Positions 1 through 8,040 are shown, numbered from the stretch's first letter. The stretch: DNA of 64,000 bases from Prevotella sp. MA2016 (GCF_000619825.1 NZ_JHUW01000010.1:208196-272195); one strand, 5' to 3'. Program-made: numbers and translations. Notes: generated by a model from the letters alone, not told the origin.

Positions 1-996
1 ACCAACTATAACGACATGCCGGTTAAAAACTACGACTTCCAGGCTCCTCTCGGTGAGTTCGGACAGCGTAATCCGCACTATTTCATGCTTCGTAAGCTGC
101 ATCTGTTTATGCAGGACTGGGGCGAGCAGCTGGCACCGATGGAGACTGAGTTCCCCTGCAAGCAGACCATCTCGAAAGGTGATGACTCGTTTTTGCGCTG
201 GGCTGTACGCTCAAAGAGTGGTAGCGGATTTATCTTTATCAATAATTATGAACGCCTGCAGAATCTCTCTGCCAAGAGAGATGTTCGGCTGGAGGCGTGT
301 GGTGTAAAGTTGCCCAAGATGAACATCCCTGCAGGAACAATCTGTATCCTGCCTATCAACATCGATGGCATCCGCTATGCCACTGCACAGCTTATCGCCA
401 AACGCGATGGAAAGCTATACCTGGAGCAGATAAAGGGCATGCCCACAACGATTGTGCTAAACGACGGAAAAGTGCTGCGAAATGTGAAGGCGAGGGGCAC
501 TGAAAAACCAGTGTATAAGAATATCTATTTGCTGACGAGCGATGAGGCTGGCCGATTGTTCCTGCCGCAGGCGAATCAGGATTATTCTGTTTTTAGCGCC
601 ACCTATGAGAAAGTGCGCGAAGCAAAAACGCTGCGCACTATCACAATAGGCGTGAACAAGGTGGCAGAGGAACCAACCGACGAGGATTTTGAGCAGGCTG
701 CCGTCTATCGTGTGAAAGTGCCTGTAGAGGCCGTTGAGAATATTCAGCGTCTGCTGACTATTGACTATCAGGGAGACTGTGCGCGACTATATGCTGGTGG
801 CAGACTGATAGCCGACCATTTCAACAATGGGCGCCCGTTCCTCTTCGGGCTTTGGCGACTGCCTAAAGGATGTACTGAACTGGAACTGCGAATTCTTCCG
901 ATGCAGCAGAACGAGCCAGTATATTTCCCACGTGAGGCAGACACCACTCCCGGTGAGAAGGTAAAAAACATAAGCATTACCGACGAAGGATTGTGA
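1..996 (+). CDS. C-terminal part of a family 35 glycoside hydrolase (beta-galactosidase type)
   Basis: The frame is open from base 1, so the gene starts upstream of the window and only about 331 C-terminal residues are seen. The stretch YDFQAPLGEFGQ followed by a leucine-rich LRKLHLFMQDWG segment is the motif that follows the catalytic barrel in bacterial GH35 beta-galactosidases; the remainder is beta-rich and resembles the jelly-roll accessory domains of that family. The catalytic acids are outside the window. An internal ATG at 16 is probably not a start because the reading continues through it. The likely role is cleavage of terminal beta-linked galactose from plant or host glycans in the periplasm, inferred from the family. 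It could be another GH-A clan enzyme with similar C-terminal domains. Confidence 0.72.
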   Translation, partial: TNYNDMPVKNYDFQAPLGEFGQRNPHYFMLRKLHLFMQDWGEQLAPMETEFPCKQTISKGDDSFLRWAVRSKSGSGFIFINNYERLQNLSAKRDVRLEACGVKLPKMNIPAGTICILPINIDGIRYATAQLIAKRDGKLYLEQIKGMPTTIVLNDGKVLRNVKARGTEKPVYKNIYLLTSDEAGRLFLPQANQDYSVFSATYEKVREAKTLRTITIGVNKVAEEPTDEDFEQAAVYRVKVPVEAVENIQRLLTIDYQGDCARLYAGGRLIADHFNNGRPFLFGLWRLPKGCTELELRILPMQQNEPVYFPREADTTPGEKVKNISITDEGL

Positions 997-997
997 T

Positions 998-1507
998 TTA
1001 GTTGATTTCTTCCTTACCTATATGCTTATTTAATATTTCAAGAATCTCATGGGGCTTTTTAGCAAGACCTGTGACGTAGATGTCATAAGGCTGACCAGGA
1101 TGAAGGTTCTCTGGATAACGGATGCGGAAGATGCGCCCATTTTCTATCTCCAGATCGCTGATGCCGGCTTCTACATCCTTTTTGTAGCGGATGCTGATGA
1201 GGTCCTGCTTCTTGAAGCTTGAGAGGTAGAAAGAATCAACCTCCTCGAAAAACACTTCCCAGGGCTCTTCGGCATTGACGATTACAGAATAATCGGTGAT
1301 GATGAGCTTGGGTTTACGAATAACGCAAATGATGATGTGATTAGCGATGAGATAAGCTAAAATGAACACCAAAAATGTGGGGTTGAAATGATAACCTGCA
1401 TGATGAGCCGTTTTGATGCCTAATACCAAGAGTATCAATGTGAGGATAGCGAATGCTGGCAAGATAATGAGATGATAGTTCTTGCTGTAGATTTTATTTT
1501 TTTTCAT
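998..1507 (-). CDS. Two-TM membrane protein with a soluble C-terminal domain, last gene of the DUF2975/XRE operon
   Basis: About 169 residues. The ATG at 1507 lies one base after the stop of the upstream regulator gene, so I prefer it to an ATG at 1555 that would overlap that gene. Two hydrophobic segments (roughly residues 12-32 and 42-64) are followed by a mixed alpha/beta domain of about 100 residues. The arrangement resembles small PH-like or STM3941-like membrane proteins, but I do not recognise the family with certainty. It is the last of four genes read from the promoter near 2766-2797, so it is probably controlled with them. No catalytic motif is visible. Confidence 0.7.
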   Translation of the reverse strand: MKKNKIYSKNYHLIILPAFAILTLILLVLGIKTAHHAGYHFNPTFLVFILAYLIANHIIICVIRKPKLIITDYSVIVNAEEPWEVFFEEVDSFYLSSFKKQDLISIRYKKDVEAGISDLEIENGRIFRIRYPENLHPGQPYDIYVTGLAKKPHEILEILNKHIGKEEIN

Positions 1508-1508
1508 A

Positions 1509-1745
1509 TCAGTCAGAATTTTTAGGGGATGTTGATAATTCGTCTCTATATTCAAGTATGTCGCCAGGTTGGCACCCCAGCTCGCGGCAGATGGCCTCGA
1601 GGGTGCTGAAGCGGATGGCCTTGGCCTTACCCGTCTTCAATATCGAGAGATTAGCAAGGGTAAGCCCTACGCGGTCGGCAAGTTGACTAAGCGACATCTT
1701 GCGCTTGGCCATCTCTACATCAAGATTTACAATGATCTGTCCCAT
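1509..1745 (-). CDS. Small XRE (YozG-like) helix-turn-helix regulator
   Basis: A 78-residue Cro/CI-type DNA-binding protein. The segment with SLSQLADRVGLTLANLSILK is the helix-turn-helix, followed by the FSTLEAICRELGCQPGDIL ending that marks the YozG-like HTH subfamily. It has no ligand or dimerisation domain beyond the HTH. In many bacteria such regulators sit beside a DUF2975 membrane protein, exactly as here (6 nt downstream of the DUF2975-like gene). The pairing suggests that the membrane protein senses something and the HTH protein controls the operon. The symmetric repeat at 2726-2831 is the obvious candidate operator; autoregulation is inferred. Confidence 0.88.
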   Translation of the reverse strand: MGQIIVNLDVEMAKRKMSLSQLADRVGLTLANLSILKTGKAKAIRFSTLEAICRELGCQPGDILEYRDELSTSPKNSD

Positions 1746-1751
1746 AAGCCC

Positions 1752-2216
1752 TTAAATAGTTAAATCCTGTTCTTCCTGTAATTTTAGTCCGATGGCGAAT
1801 ACCTCGGAGATAATCAGATTGAATGTGCCAAACAGAAAGGCATCAAAGAAATGATCGTAAACTTCGGTAAAGCTGCATCCCGAATAGAGCTCATCGCCAG
1901 CAGCTACTGCTGCAAGTATCATCAGGCCATAGGCTGTGAGTCGCAGCAGGTGAACATTCTCCCATACAAACACCTTATTATGATTGACGTTGAGGATAAA
2001 ACGGAAGAAGCTGATGAATGATACAAAGGCTGCAACTACGGCAAATAGCTTAACGAAGAATCCAAAGAGTGCACTCCAGGTATGTGCTATTCCTTCTTCA
2101 CTACCTTTTTCCCAACCTTCCATAAAGGCATCTGCTCCAGTTACAAAGGTCATTACTACTTGTGTTGCCATCAGCAGCAACATCAACACGCAGAATATAT
2201 TCAGTTTCTTTTTCAT
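1752..2216 (-). CDS. DUF2975-like membrane protein
   Basis: About 154 residues from ATG at 2216 (MKKKLNIF); a longer frame upstream would add a non-membrane, low-quality N-terminus overlapping the previous gene. Four hydrophobic segments are visible, and the C-terminal tail ends in EEQDLTI, which is characteristic of DUF2975 proteins. Function of the family is unknown; it is usually encoded with a YozG-like HTH protein, and here that gene follows after 6 nt. The gene upstream (2236-2718) has a matching KEQELTV tail, so the two look like diverged paralogues. Confidence 0.75.
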   Translation of the reverse strand: MKKKLNIFCVLMLLLMATQVVMTFVTGADAFMEGWEKGSEEGIAHTWSALFGFFVKLFAVVAAFVSFISFFRFILNVNHNKVFVWENVHLLRLTAYGLMILAAVAAGDELYSGCSFTEVYDHFFDAFLFGTFNLIISEVFAIGLKLQEEQDLTI

Positions 2217-2235
2217 ATGTAAATAGTTTTGGAAA

Positions 2236-2718
2236 TTATACTGTAAGCTCTTGTTCTTTTTTAAGTTTGATAATATCCTTGATGAGTTTAGGCATAAATA
2301 AGAAGCTGAATACGATAAAATAGAGTGGTGCACCATATAAACCGCGGGTCATGGATGGGAAACGATCGAGATGCTCTGTGCCAATGTGATTGAAAACATA
2401 GTCGAACACATTGCCTGCAGCTATATAATATATGATGAATACTACAACCGTGAGATAATACAACCGAAGAATCCAACGAGTGTACTGCTTATGCACATAA
2501 GTAAGATAGCACACAACGAAGTAGATACACCAGGTGATGGACTTGCCTAAGAACTCAAACAGATTGCAAAGCCCTACGCAATAATCGTAATCTGTTGTAG
2601 CATGACGCATGGTTTGGACATCGTCAATAATAGAATAGACAACATAACTCATAAAGAGCAACCAGATAATTGTGCTCACTGGATTCTTTTTAATGCTCTG
2701 AAATAAACTTGTACTCAT
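2236..2718 (-). CDS. Membrane protein, probable diverged DUF2975 paralogue, first gene of operon
   Basis: 160 residues with about four membrane segments (near residues 16-32, 58-75, 84-102 and 130-145). The end LKKEQELTV closely matches the tail of the next gene product, supporting common descent. ATG at 2718 is about 42 nt from the predicted transcription start. It heads a compact operon (gaps of 19, 6 and 1 nt) with the second DUF2975-like protein, the XRE regulator and a two-TM protein. I infer a membrane sensor or regulator role from context; no enzyme motif is present. Confidence 0.7.
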   Translation of the reverse strand: MSTSLFQSIKKNPVSTIIWLLFMSYVVYSIIDDVQTMRHATTDYDYCVGLCNLFEFLGKSITWCIYFVVCYLTYVHKQYTRWILRLYYLTVVVFIIYYIAAGNVFDYVFNHIGTEHLDRFPSMTRGLYGAPLYFIVFSFLFMPKLIKDIIKLKKEQELTV

Positions 2719-2725
2719 AGTCGTA

Positions 2726-2831
2726 TTTATCGTTTTAATTTGTTTATTTATCGTTTATCGATATGCAAAAGTAGAAATAATAACAATACCAACCAAATAA
2801 AAACGATAAAAACTTATCGAAAAACGATAAA
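2726..2831. promoter_or_regulatory. Symmetric four-site operator (TTTATCGTTT / AAACGATAAA)
   Basis: Four copies of an 11-bp element are present: TTTATCGTTTT at 2726-2736, TTTATCGTTTA at 2747-2757, and the inverted form AAAACGATAAA at 2800-2810 and 2821-2831. Each pair is spaced exactly 21 bp (two helical turns), and the two pairs are mirror images about position 2778.5, where the promoter lies. Extra TTATCGA sequences overlap the sites. This is the probable binding region of the XRE protein encoded in the same operon; the assignment is inferred from position and symmetry. Confidence 0.75.
2766..2797 (-). promoter_or_regulatory. Promoter of the DUF2975/XRE operon
   Basis: Read on the minus strand, TTTG (2797-2794) and TACTTTTG (2773-2766) are separated by 20 bp, matching the Bacteroidota -33/-7 consensus. 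Transcription should begin near 2760. Both boxes lie inside the space between the two inner operator half-sites (2747-2757 and 2800-2810), so a bound regulator would be expected to block RNA polymerase. Confidence 0.75.
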
Positions 2832-2846
2832 TTTAACTTTCTGTAA

Positions 2847-3710
2847 CTAAATATTCCCCAAATACACATGCTTGATGCCCTCTTCTTCGGCTATCTGCTT
2901 GGCAGCATATAGTGTTTGACGAGGGGTAGGTGGGGTATCTTGCATCTTATAGCGAGGGAAGAATCGGCTGAAGTGCAATGGTGCTTTGGATAAGCCATTA
3001 TCTTTCAACCATTTGCACATTTCTTTAATCATCTGCATATCGTCGTTGATGCCTGGAATCACCAGGTTGGTTATCTCTAACCAAACGCCAGCATCACGCA
3101 TAGCCAGAATGGTGTCGAGTACAGGTTGCAGATGGCCGCCACTCACACGCTGGTATATACTTTCGCTAAACGATTTTAAATCTACGTTGGCGGCATCAAG
3201 ATAAGGTAGCAGATGGCTCAGTGGTTCCTGGCAAACATAGCCAGCTGAAACCAATATGTTCCAGAGTCCAGCTTCGTGGGCTTTTCGGGCTGTATCAGTG
3301 ATATATTCTATATAGGTAAGTGGCTCGGTGTAAGTATAGGCGATGCCTGGACTATGGTGCTTTTGGCATAGTGCAACCACTTCGTCAGGTTGAAGTTCAT
3401 AGTAGTTCACATCTTGTGGTGAAACCTGCGATATCTCGTGATTCTGACAGTTTAAGCAACGGAAGTTACACCCTGTACAAGCTATGGAGAGACATGTAGT
3501 GCCTGGGTGAAAATGGTAAAGTGGCTTCTTCTCTATCGGATCAATGGCCAGCGAACAAGGCTTGGCATACACCTCGCTCACCAGCGTGCCGCCATGATTC
3601 CGTCTACTGCGGCAGATACCCGTTTGGCCATCGCTTATCTTACAGTGATGCGGACATAGTTCGCATTCCACTCGTCCATCCTCCAATCGATGATAATATC
3701 TGCACTCCAT
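2847..3710 (-). CDS. amrS: AmmeMemoRadiSam system radical SAM enzyme
   Basis: 288 residues from ATG at 3710. An in-frame TTG at 3764 lies inside the upstream gene and is less likely, since the ATG overlaps that gene's stop as TGATG. The CNFRCLNC motif (CxxxCxxC) is the radical SAM iron-sulfur site, preceded by a Cys-rich N-terminus (CELCPHHC) typical of this PflA-like subfamily. The family is almost always encoded with Memo and AMMECR1 proteins, as here, and its reaction is not established; roles in oxidative stress or RNA/protein modification have been discussed. Translational coupling to the fused Memo-AMMECR1 gene suggests equal amounts of both proteins. Confidence 0.9.
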   Translation of the reverse strand: MECRYYHRLEDGRVECELCPHHCKISDGQTGICRSRRNHGGTLVSEVYAKPCSLAIDPIEKKPLYHFHPGTTCLSIACTGCNFRCLNCQNHEISQVSPQDVNYYELQPDEVVALCQKHHSPGIAYTYTEPLTYIEYITDTARKAHEAGLWNILVSAGYVCQEPLSHLLPYLDAANVDLKSFSESIYQRVSGGHLQPVLDTILAMRDAGVWLEITNLVIPGINDDMQMIKEMCKWLKDNGLSKAPLHFSRFFPRYKMQDTPPTPRQTLYAAKQIAEEEGIKHVYLGNI

Positions 3711-5104
3711 CAGAAAACTATTGCTTCGTAAACATACAATTCTGCATCGCGCCATCCATCCCAACCTATGCCAGCCTTATCTTGTGCGCAATGCCCTATG
3801 AATTCTTCTTTAGTCCAGTTCACCTCATCGGCTACTTGTGGAAGGAAAGTGCCGCTACGATAACCTTTCTTAATATAGATGCCATGATGATGCAATTCAA
3901 ACTCGTCGATATTCTGTATGCGGCGCATAGGTGTGAGCACAGAAATCTCGATGTCGATATCAGCAAGTTCATCACTGGTAACGGGCATAAATCGTGGGTC
4001 TTCGAATGCTGCAGCACGAGCCATCTTGGCCACAATCTCATGTAGAGCAAAATCCTCGCCAAAGTGCCCTATACAACCACGCAATCGTCCATGTTTGTGC
4101 AGCGATACAAAGGCTCCGCATTTCGAATTGAGAATGGATGAGCGGATTGGTTGCTGTGCGATAGGCTTACCGTCAAGGGTATCTTTAATGCTTTGAAAAG
4201 CGATGTCCTTCAGCGCTTTCTTGTCGTCATCAGAAAGAGCGAAACTTGTGTTGTTGCGCAGGATAGCGAACGAATGATAGCCCACCACGCGACTAAGATC
4301 GCGATTGTCGATATCGCCAGAGTTCTGATACATCAGGTGCTTAACGTCGTATCTACTATCCATCATCAGCATTAACGTAACGATGGCAAATTCACCGCAT
4401 GCACTCGTTGCCAGATTGCGTTTGCCGCTATTTGCATTGGCTTCGATGGCGGCAATAAACTCCTCTACATCGCCTGTTTCGATGGCTTTGCCTGTTTTTG
4501 CATCCACCTCGTAGGCATCTTGGTACGATGGATAATGCGAAAAATCGCTGCTGATTACAAACAGATTCTCGTCAGTAAAATACGGTTTCAGCACATCGGC
4601 CATCCGTTTAAGTTTGTAGTAGTCGTTGGTCGAAATGATGATAGGCACTATTGGGGGCACTTCGCCCAGTTTGCGCTGCAGAAATGGCAGTTGCACCTCC
4701 AGACAATGCTCTTGCGCATGAGCCGAACGGTGATAGGCGAAAATGCTATCAGCCTTAGTCAGTTCGATAGCTGTTTCGTGGTCCACTTTTACATTGCCAA
4801 GTGGTGTGGCGTAATAGTCGGCCTCGGTGTTTACCGATGCACCATTAAGCCATTCGTGATGGCTGGGACCTAACAAGAAAATGCGTTTGTATTCTTTCTT
4901 GGCATCAATCGTCATATAGGCCGATGCTGCCACATTTCCAGAGAAATAGTAGCCAGCATGGGGTACAATGAGTGCTGCCAGATTATCGTAAACCTGACTA
5001 TTGTGCTGTTTTAGCAGGCTATCCACCTCATTCTCAAGCTCTTCTGCATCGCCCGTGTAAAAGCGGTTGGCCTGTGTGGCTGGTCTTACTTGTCCTAATT
5101 TCAT
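3710..5104 (-). CDS. Fused Memo (AmrB) and AMMECR1 (AmrA) protein
   Basis: 464 residues. Residues about 1-275 are a Memo-like domain: His49 in VPHAGYYFSG, the GPSHHEW segment (His82/83) and TSACGEF are the expected metal or dioxygenase-like positions. Residues about 290-464 are an AMMECR1 domain with its hallmark LRGCIGHFG. In many bacteria these are separate amrB and amrA genes; here they form one chain, followed with a one-base overlap by the radical SAM partner. A -7 box lies only four bases before the ATG at 5104, so the mRNA may be leaderless. The biochemical role of the trio is unknown; fusion supports physical cooperation of the two domains. Confidence 0.9.
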   Translation of the reverse strand: MKLGQVRPATQANRFYTGDAEELENEVDSLLKQHNSQVYDNLAALIVPHAGYYFSGNVAASAYMTIDAKKEYKRIFLLGPSHHEWLNGASVNTEADYYATPLGNVKVDHETAIELTKADSIFAYHRSAHAQEHCLEVQLPFLQRKLGEVPPIVPIIISTNDYYKLKRMADVLKPYFTDENLFVISSDFSHYPSYQDAYEVDAKTGKAIETGDVEEFIAAIEANANSGKRNLATSACGEFAIVTLMLMMDSRYDVKHLMYQNSGDIDNRDLSRVVGYHSFAILRNNTSFALSDDDKKALKDIAFQSIKDTLDGKPIAQQPIRSSILNSKCGAFVSLHKHGRLRGCIGHFGEDFALHEIVAKMARAAAFEDPRFMPVTSDELADIDIEISVLTPMRRIQNIDEFELHHHGIYIKKGYRSGTFLPQVADEVNWTKEEFIGHCAQDKAGIGWDGWRDAELYVYEAIVF

Positions 5105-5108
5105 GTCG

Positions 5109-5116
5109 CAAAGATA
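5109..5116 (-). promoter_or_regulatory. -7 box of the Memo-AMMECR1 operon
   Basis: Minus strand TATCTTTG fits TAnnTTTG and ends four bases before the ATG at 5104, predicting a leaderless or nearly leaderless message. No good TTTG is seen at -33. Confidence 0.5.
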
Positions 5117-5156
5117 GCAATAATCTCCATATCATCCTAATATTTCTGCTAATAAA

Positions 5157-5188
5157 TTTGGAACGTCCCACTTTTTTGTTTACTTTTG
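5157..5188 (+). promoter_or_regulatory. Promoter of the C1 peptidase gene
   Basis: TTTG (5157-5160) and TACTTTTG (5181-5188) are 20 bp apart, a full Bacteroidota promoter. Start of transcription is expected near 5194, giving a leader of about 19 nt. It is divergent from the Memo-AMMECR1 promoter. Confidence 0.75.
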
Positions 5189-5212
5189 CGGACGAACTAT
5201 AGATGTTAGCGT

Positions 5213-6310
5213 ATGGCACATTATTATAAAACAATTATTGCAATGATGCTGATGGCAACAACGGCATCGGCACAGGAGAATCTGCAGCGCGGAGCCATTG
5301 CTTCGCAGGTAAAGAAATCGTTTACTACGGTGAAGGAACTTCCGATAACCAGTGTAAAGAACCAATATCGTAGTGGAACCTGCTGGGCATACGCTACATT
5401 GGGCTATTTTGAAAGCGAGATACTGCGACAAACGGGTAAAACCTACGACCTGTGCGAGATGTTTGTGGTTAACAACGACTATATGGACAATGCCACACAC
5501 TATGTGCGTATGCATGGCTACAGTCAGATATCAGAGGGAGGCTCGTGTGATGATGTGCTTGAGGTGATACGTCAGCATGGCATCTGCCCAGAGAACGCAA
5601 TGCCTGCACCAGGCTCGTTAACGGGCGATTCGCTGGCTAATTTCAAAGTGTTCTTCCCAGAGTTGGAACGTACTGTAAGCAGTATCGTAACAAAAAATGC
5701 CAAGGCCCCCAAGGCTCATTGGCAGGATAGCGTGCAGGCAGTCATAAATCGCTATATTGGCAGCTGTCCTGAGCAGTTCGTATATCAGGGAAAAACGTAC
5801 ACGCCAAAAACATTTGCTGAGAGTCTTGGTCTGAACCTCGACGATTATGTAAGTCTTACTAGCTTTACCCACCATCCGTTCAACCAATGGTTTGTGATTG
5901 AGGCACCCTACAAATGGCGACTGAAACCTAGTTACAACATTCCCATAGAGCAGTTGATGGATGTACTTGATAAGGCTATTGATGCAGGTTATACAGTAGC
6001 TTGGGGTGGCGATGTAACAGGTGATTTTACGCGCACAGGATTGGCTATGCTTCCCGAAGGCGTGAAGCCTACCCAACAGTTACGACAGGAACAATGGGAC
6101 GATTGGCGATTTACCTACGACCACGTGATGCTTATCTACGGCAAGGCCACAGACGAGCAAGGTAATCCTTACTATATGGTAAAGAACTCATGGGGCCAGA
6201 GTGGCGATTTCAAAGGTATCTGGTATATGTCGCGCGACTATATCGCCCTGAACACCACCTACATCTTCCTTAACCGCCACGCACTTAATCTAAACATATC
6301 AACAAAATAG
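5213..6310 (+). CDS. Secreted papain-like (C1 family) cysteine peptidase
   Basis: 365 residues with a signal peptide (residues 1-20, ending TASA before Gln21). Active-site residues of the C1 family can be located: Gln51 of the oxyanion hole and Cys57 in NQYRSGTCWAY, His304 in YDHVML, and Asn325 in VKNSWG. The order Q-C-H-N and the GTCW motif place it nearer the aminopeptidase C/bleomycin hydrolase branch than classic papain. There is no long propeptide: Gln51 lies about 30 residues after the cleavage site. It stands alone with its own promoter. Probable role is periplasmic or secreted peptide breakdown; substrate unknown. Confidence 0.87.
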   Translation: MAHYYKTIIAMMLMATTASAQENLQRGAIASQVKKSFTTVKELPITSVKNQYRSGTCWAYATLGYFESEILRQTGKTYDLCEMFVVNNDYMDNATHYVRMHGYSQISEGGSCDDVLEVIRQHGICPENAMPAPGSLTGDSLANFKVFFPELERTVSSIVTKNAKAPKAHWQDSVQAVINRYIGSCPEQFVYQGKTYTPKTFAESLGLNLDDYVSLTSFTHHPFNQWFVIEAPYKWRLKPSYNIPIEQLMDVLDKAIDAGYTVAWGGDVTGDFTRTGLAMLPEGVKPTQQLRQEQWDDWRFTYDHVMLIYGKATDEQGNPYYMVKNSWGQSGDFKGIWYMSRDYIALNTTYIFLNRHALNLNISTK

Positions 6311-6320
6311 TATTAATTGT

Positions 6321-6899
6321 CTATTCTCGAAACTTAATGGATTGGGTTTCGTAGTTCATCTCTTCGATGATGGCGAGGGATTCTAAGTGGTAGCCTTCTT
6401 CACGAAGTATGCGACCGCCATTCTGGTTGCCCTTTTCTACGGCGATACCAATGCCTGTTATTGTGGCACCTGCCTGGCGGGCGATGTCGATAAGGGCGTG
6501 AACAGCTTCGCCTTCGGCAAGGAAATCATCTACTATCAGCAGATGGTCGGAAGCTGAGAGATAGGGGACTGAAACAAACACCATGTTCTGCATCTTATGG
6601 GTAAAAGAATAGGCGTGCGACATGTATTTGTCGTCGCTGCTATTGAGTGTCTGGCTCTTCTTAGCAAACACAACGGGCACATCAAGACTGTTGCCAAGCA
6701 TGGTTGCAATAGCTATGCCACTGGCTTCGATGGTGAGAATCTTGGTAATCTTGGCGTCTGCAAACCTGCTCTTGAACTCCTGGGCAATAAAGCGCATCAC
6801 GTCCATCTGAATCTGATGATTGAGAAAACTGTCAATCTTCAGAATATTACCAGGTCTGACCTCACACTCTTGAAGGATTTTCTGTTCTAGATAGTTCAT
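6321..6899 (-). CDS. xpt: Xanthine phosphoribosyltransferase
   Basis: 192 residues, the normal length of Xpt. The PRPP-binding loop LLIVDDFLAEGEA and the N-terminal NILKIDSFLNHQI segment are those of type-1 Xpt, which converts xanthine and PRPP to XMP in purine salvage in the cytoplasm. The ATG at 6899 is about ten bases from the U-tract of a hairpin that follows pheS, so the gene has no room for its own leader; it is probably expressed from read-through of pheS transcripts. No purine riboswitch is present. Confidence 0.92.
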   Translation of the reverse strand: MNYLEQKILQECEVRPGNILKIDSFLNHQIQMDVMRFIAQEFKSRFADAKITKILTIEASGIAIATMLGNSLDVPVVFAKKSQTLNSSDDKYMSHAYSFTHKMQNMVFVSVPYLSASDHLLIVDDFLAEGEAVHALIDIARQAGATITGIGIAVEKGNQNGGRILREEGYHLESLAIIEEMNYETQSIKFRE

Positions 6900-6900
6900 A

Positions 6901-6936
6901 AAAACACAAAAAGCCTCACCGCTAAGGTGGGGCTTT
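6901..6936 (-). terminator. Hairpin between pheS and xpt (terminator or attenuator)
   Basis: Minus strand stem AAAGCC-C-CACC / GGTG-A-GGCTTT (plus positions 6910-6936) with a five-base loop, followed by a T-rich tract to about 6901. It starts ten bases after the pheS stop codon and ends next to the xpt start codon. Confidence 0.75.
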
Positions 6937-6946
6937 AATTATTATT

Positions 6947-8005
6947 TTAGTTTGCTGATTCGAATTCTTCGAGGAAGCGGGTGTCGTTCTCTGAGAACAT
7001 GCGGAGGTCGCTTACTCGGTACTTCAAGTTGGTGATACGCTCAACACCCATACCAAAGGCGTAACCGGTGTACTCCTTAGAGTCGATGCCGCAGAGTTCG
7101 AGCACGTTAGGATCAACCATGCCGCAACCCAGAATCTCTACCCAACCAGTGTGCTTACAGAAGCCGCAACCCTCGCCACCACAGATGAAGCAAGAGATAT
7201 CCATCTCGGCACTGGGCTCGGTGAATGGGAAGTAAGATGGGCGCAGACGAATCTTAGTGTCGGCACCAAACATCTCCTTTGCAAACGAGAGCAGAACCTG
7301 CTTCAAGTCGGTAAACGATACGTTCTTGTCGATATACAATCCTTCTACCTGATGGAAGAAACAGTGTGCACGAGCGGTGATAGCCTCGTTGCGATATACA
7401 CGGCCTGGGCAGATCACGCGGATAGGAGCGGTGAGCTTGCCGTTCTCGTCGTGCATCTGCTCCATGATGCGGGCCTGAACACTTGATGTGTGAGAACGCA
7501 GCAGAATGTTCTTGGTGACATCGTTAGGATGCTGAGATACGAAGAATGTGTCCTGCATATCACGAGCAGGGTGGTCGGCTGCGAAGTTCATCTTTGTAAA
7601 GATGTGGTTGTCGTCTTCAACCTCAGGACCATCGGCCAGTACAAAGCCCATGCGAGAGAAAATATCGATAATCTCGTTAGTGACGATGGTGAGTGGATGA
7701 CGTGTACCCAACTGGATTGGGTAGGGGGTGCGGGTCAGGTCGATAGCCTCGTCGGTCGTCTCCTGAGTGTCGCACTCCTCGCGCAGTTGATTAATGCGCT
7801 CGGTGGCCAGAGTCTTCAGTTCGTTAATCTTCATGCCCACTGCCTTCTTCTGGTCGGCAGGCACCTCGCGGAAGTCGTTCATCAAGGCTGTAATCTCGCC
7901 TTTCTTGCTCAGATATTTCAGTCGGAGCTGCTCAACTTCCTCAGCGTTTTTAGCGCTCAAATTCTGTACTTCTTTCAGAAGTTCGTCTATCTTATCAAGT
8001 ATCAT
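6947..8005 (-). CDS. pheS: Phenylalanine--tRNA ligase alpha subunit
   Basis: 352 residues. An N-terminal coiled coil (about residues 1-90) binds tRNA; the class II catalytic core follows with SSVQARIM, CPGRVYRNEAITARAH (motif 2) and GMGVERI (motif 3). It charges tRNA-Phe together with PheT, whose gene is not adjacent here, which is usual in Bacteroidales. The ATG at 8005 follows a -7 box at 8033-8040 by under 30 nt. The transcript meets a strong hairpin directly after the stop codon. Confidence 0.95.
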   Translation of the reverse strand: MILDKIDELLKEVQNLSAKNAEEVEQLRLKYLSKKGEITALMNDFREVPADQKKAVGMKINELKTLATERINQLREECDTQETTDEAIDLTRTPYPIQLGTRHPLTIVTNEIIDIFSRMGFVLADGPEVEDDNHIFTKMNFAADHPARDMQDTFFVSQHPNDVTKNILLRSHTSSVQARIMEQMHDENGKLTAPIRVICPGRVYRNEAITARAHCFFHQVEGLYIDKNVSFTDLKQVLLSFAKEMFGADTKIRLRPSYFPFTEPSAEMDISCFICGGEGCGFCKHTGWVEILGCGMVDPNVLELCGIDSKEYTGYAFGMGVERITNLKYRVSDLRMFSENDTRFLEEFESAN

Positions 8006-8032
8006 AAACTATAAAAATTGCAATTTTGCGTG

Positions 8033-8040
8033 CAAAGGTA
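8033..8040 (-). promoter_or_regulatory. -7 box of pheS
   Basis: Minus strand TACCTTTG fits TAnnTTTG. The nearest upstream TTTG (8067-8064) is 23 bp away, slightly long, so the -33 assignment is weak. Confidence 0.5.

Noticed and set aside
1509..2718. Toxin-antitoxin system from the XRE gene and its neighbours
   Set aside because: Neighbours are multi-pass membrane proteins of DUF2975 type, not toxin-like; the pairing is a known regulator-membrane protein arrangement.
6897..6946. Purine riboswitch before xpt
   Set aside because: The gap is only 47 bases and is filled by a terminator-like hairpin; no three-way junction motif is present.
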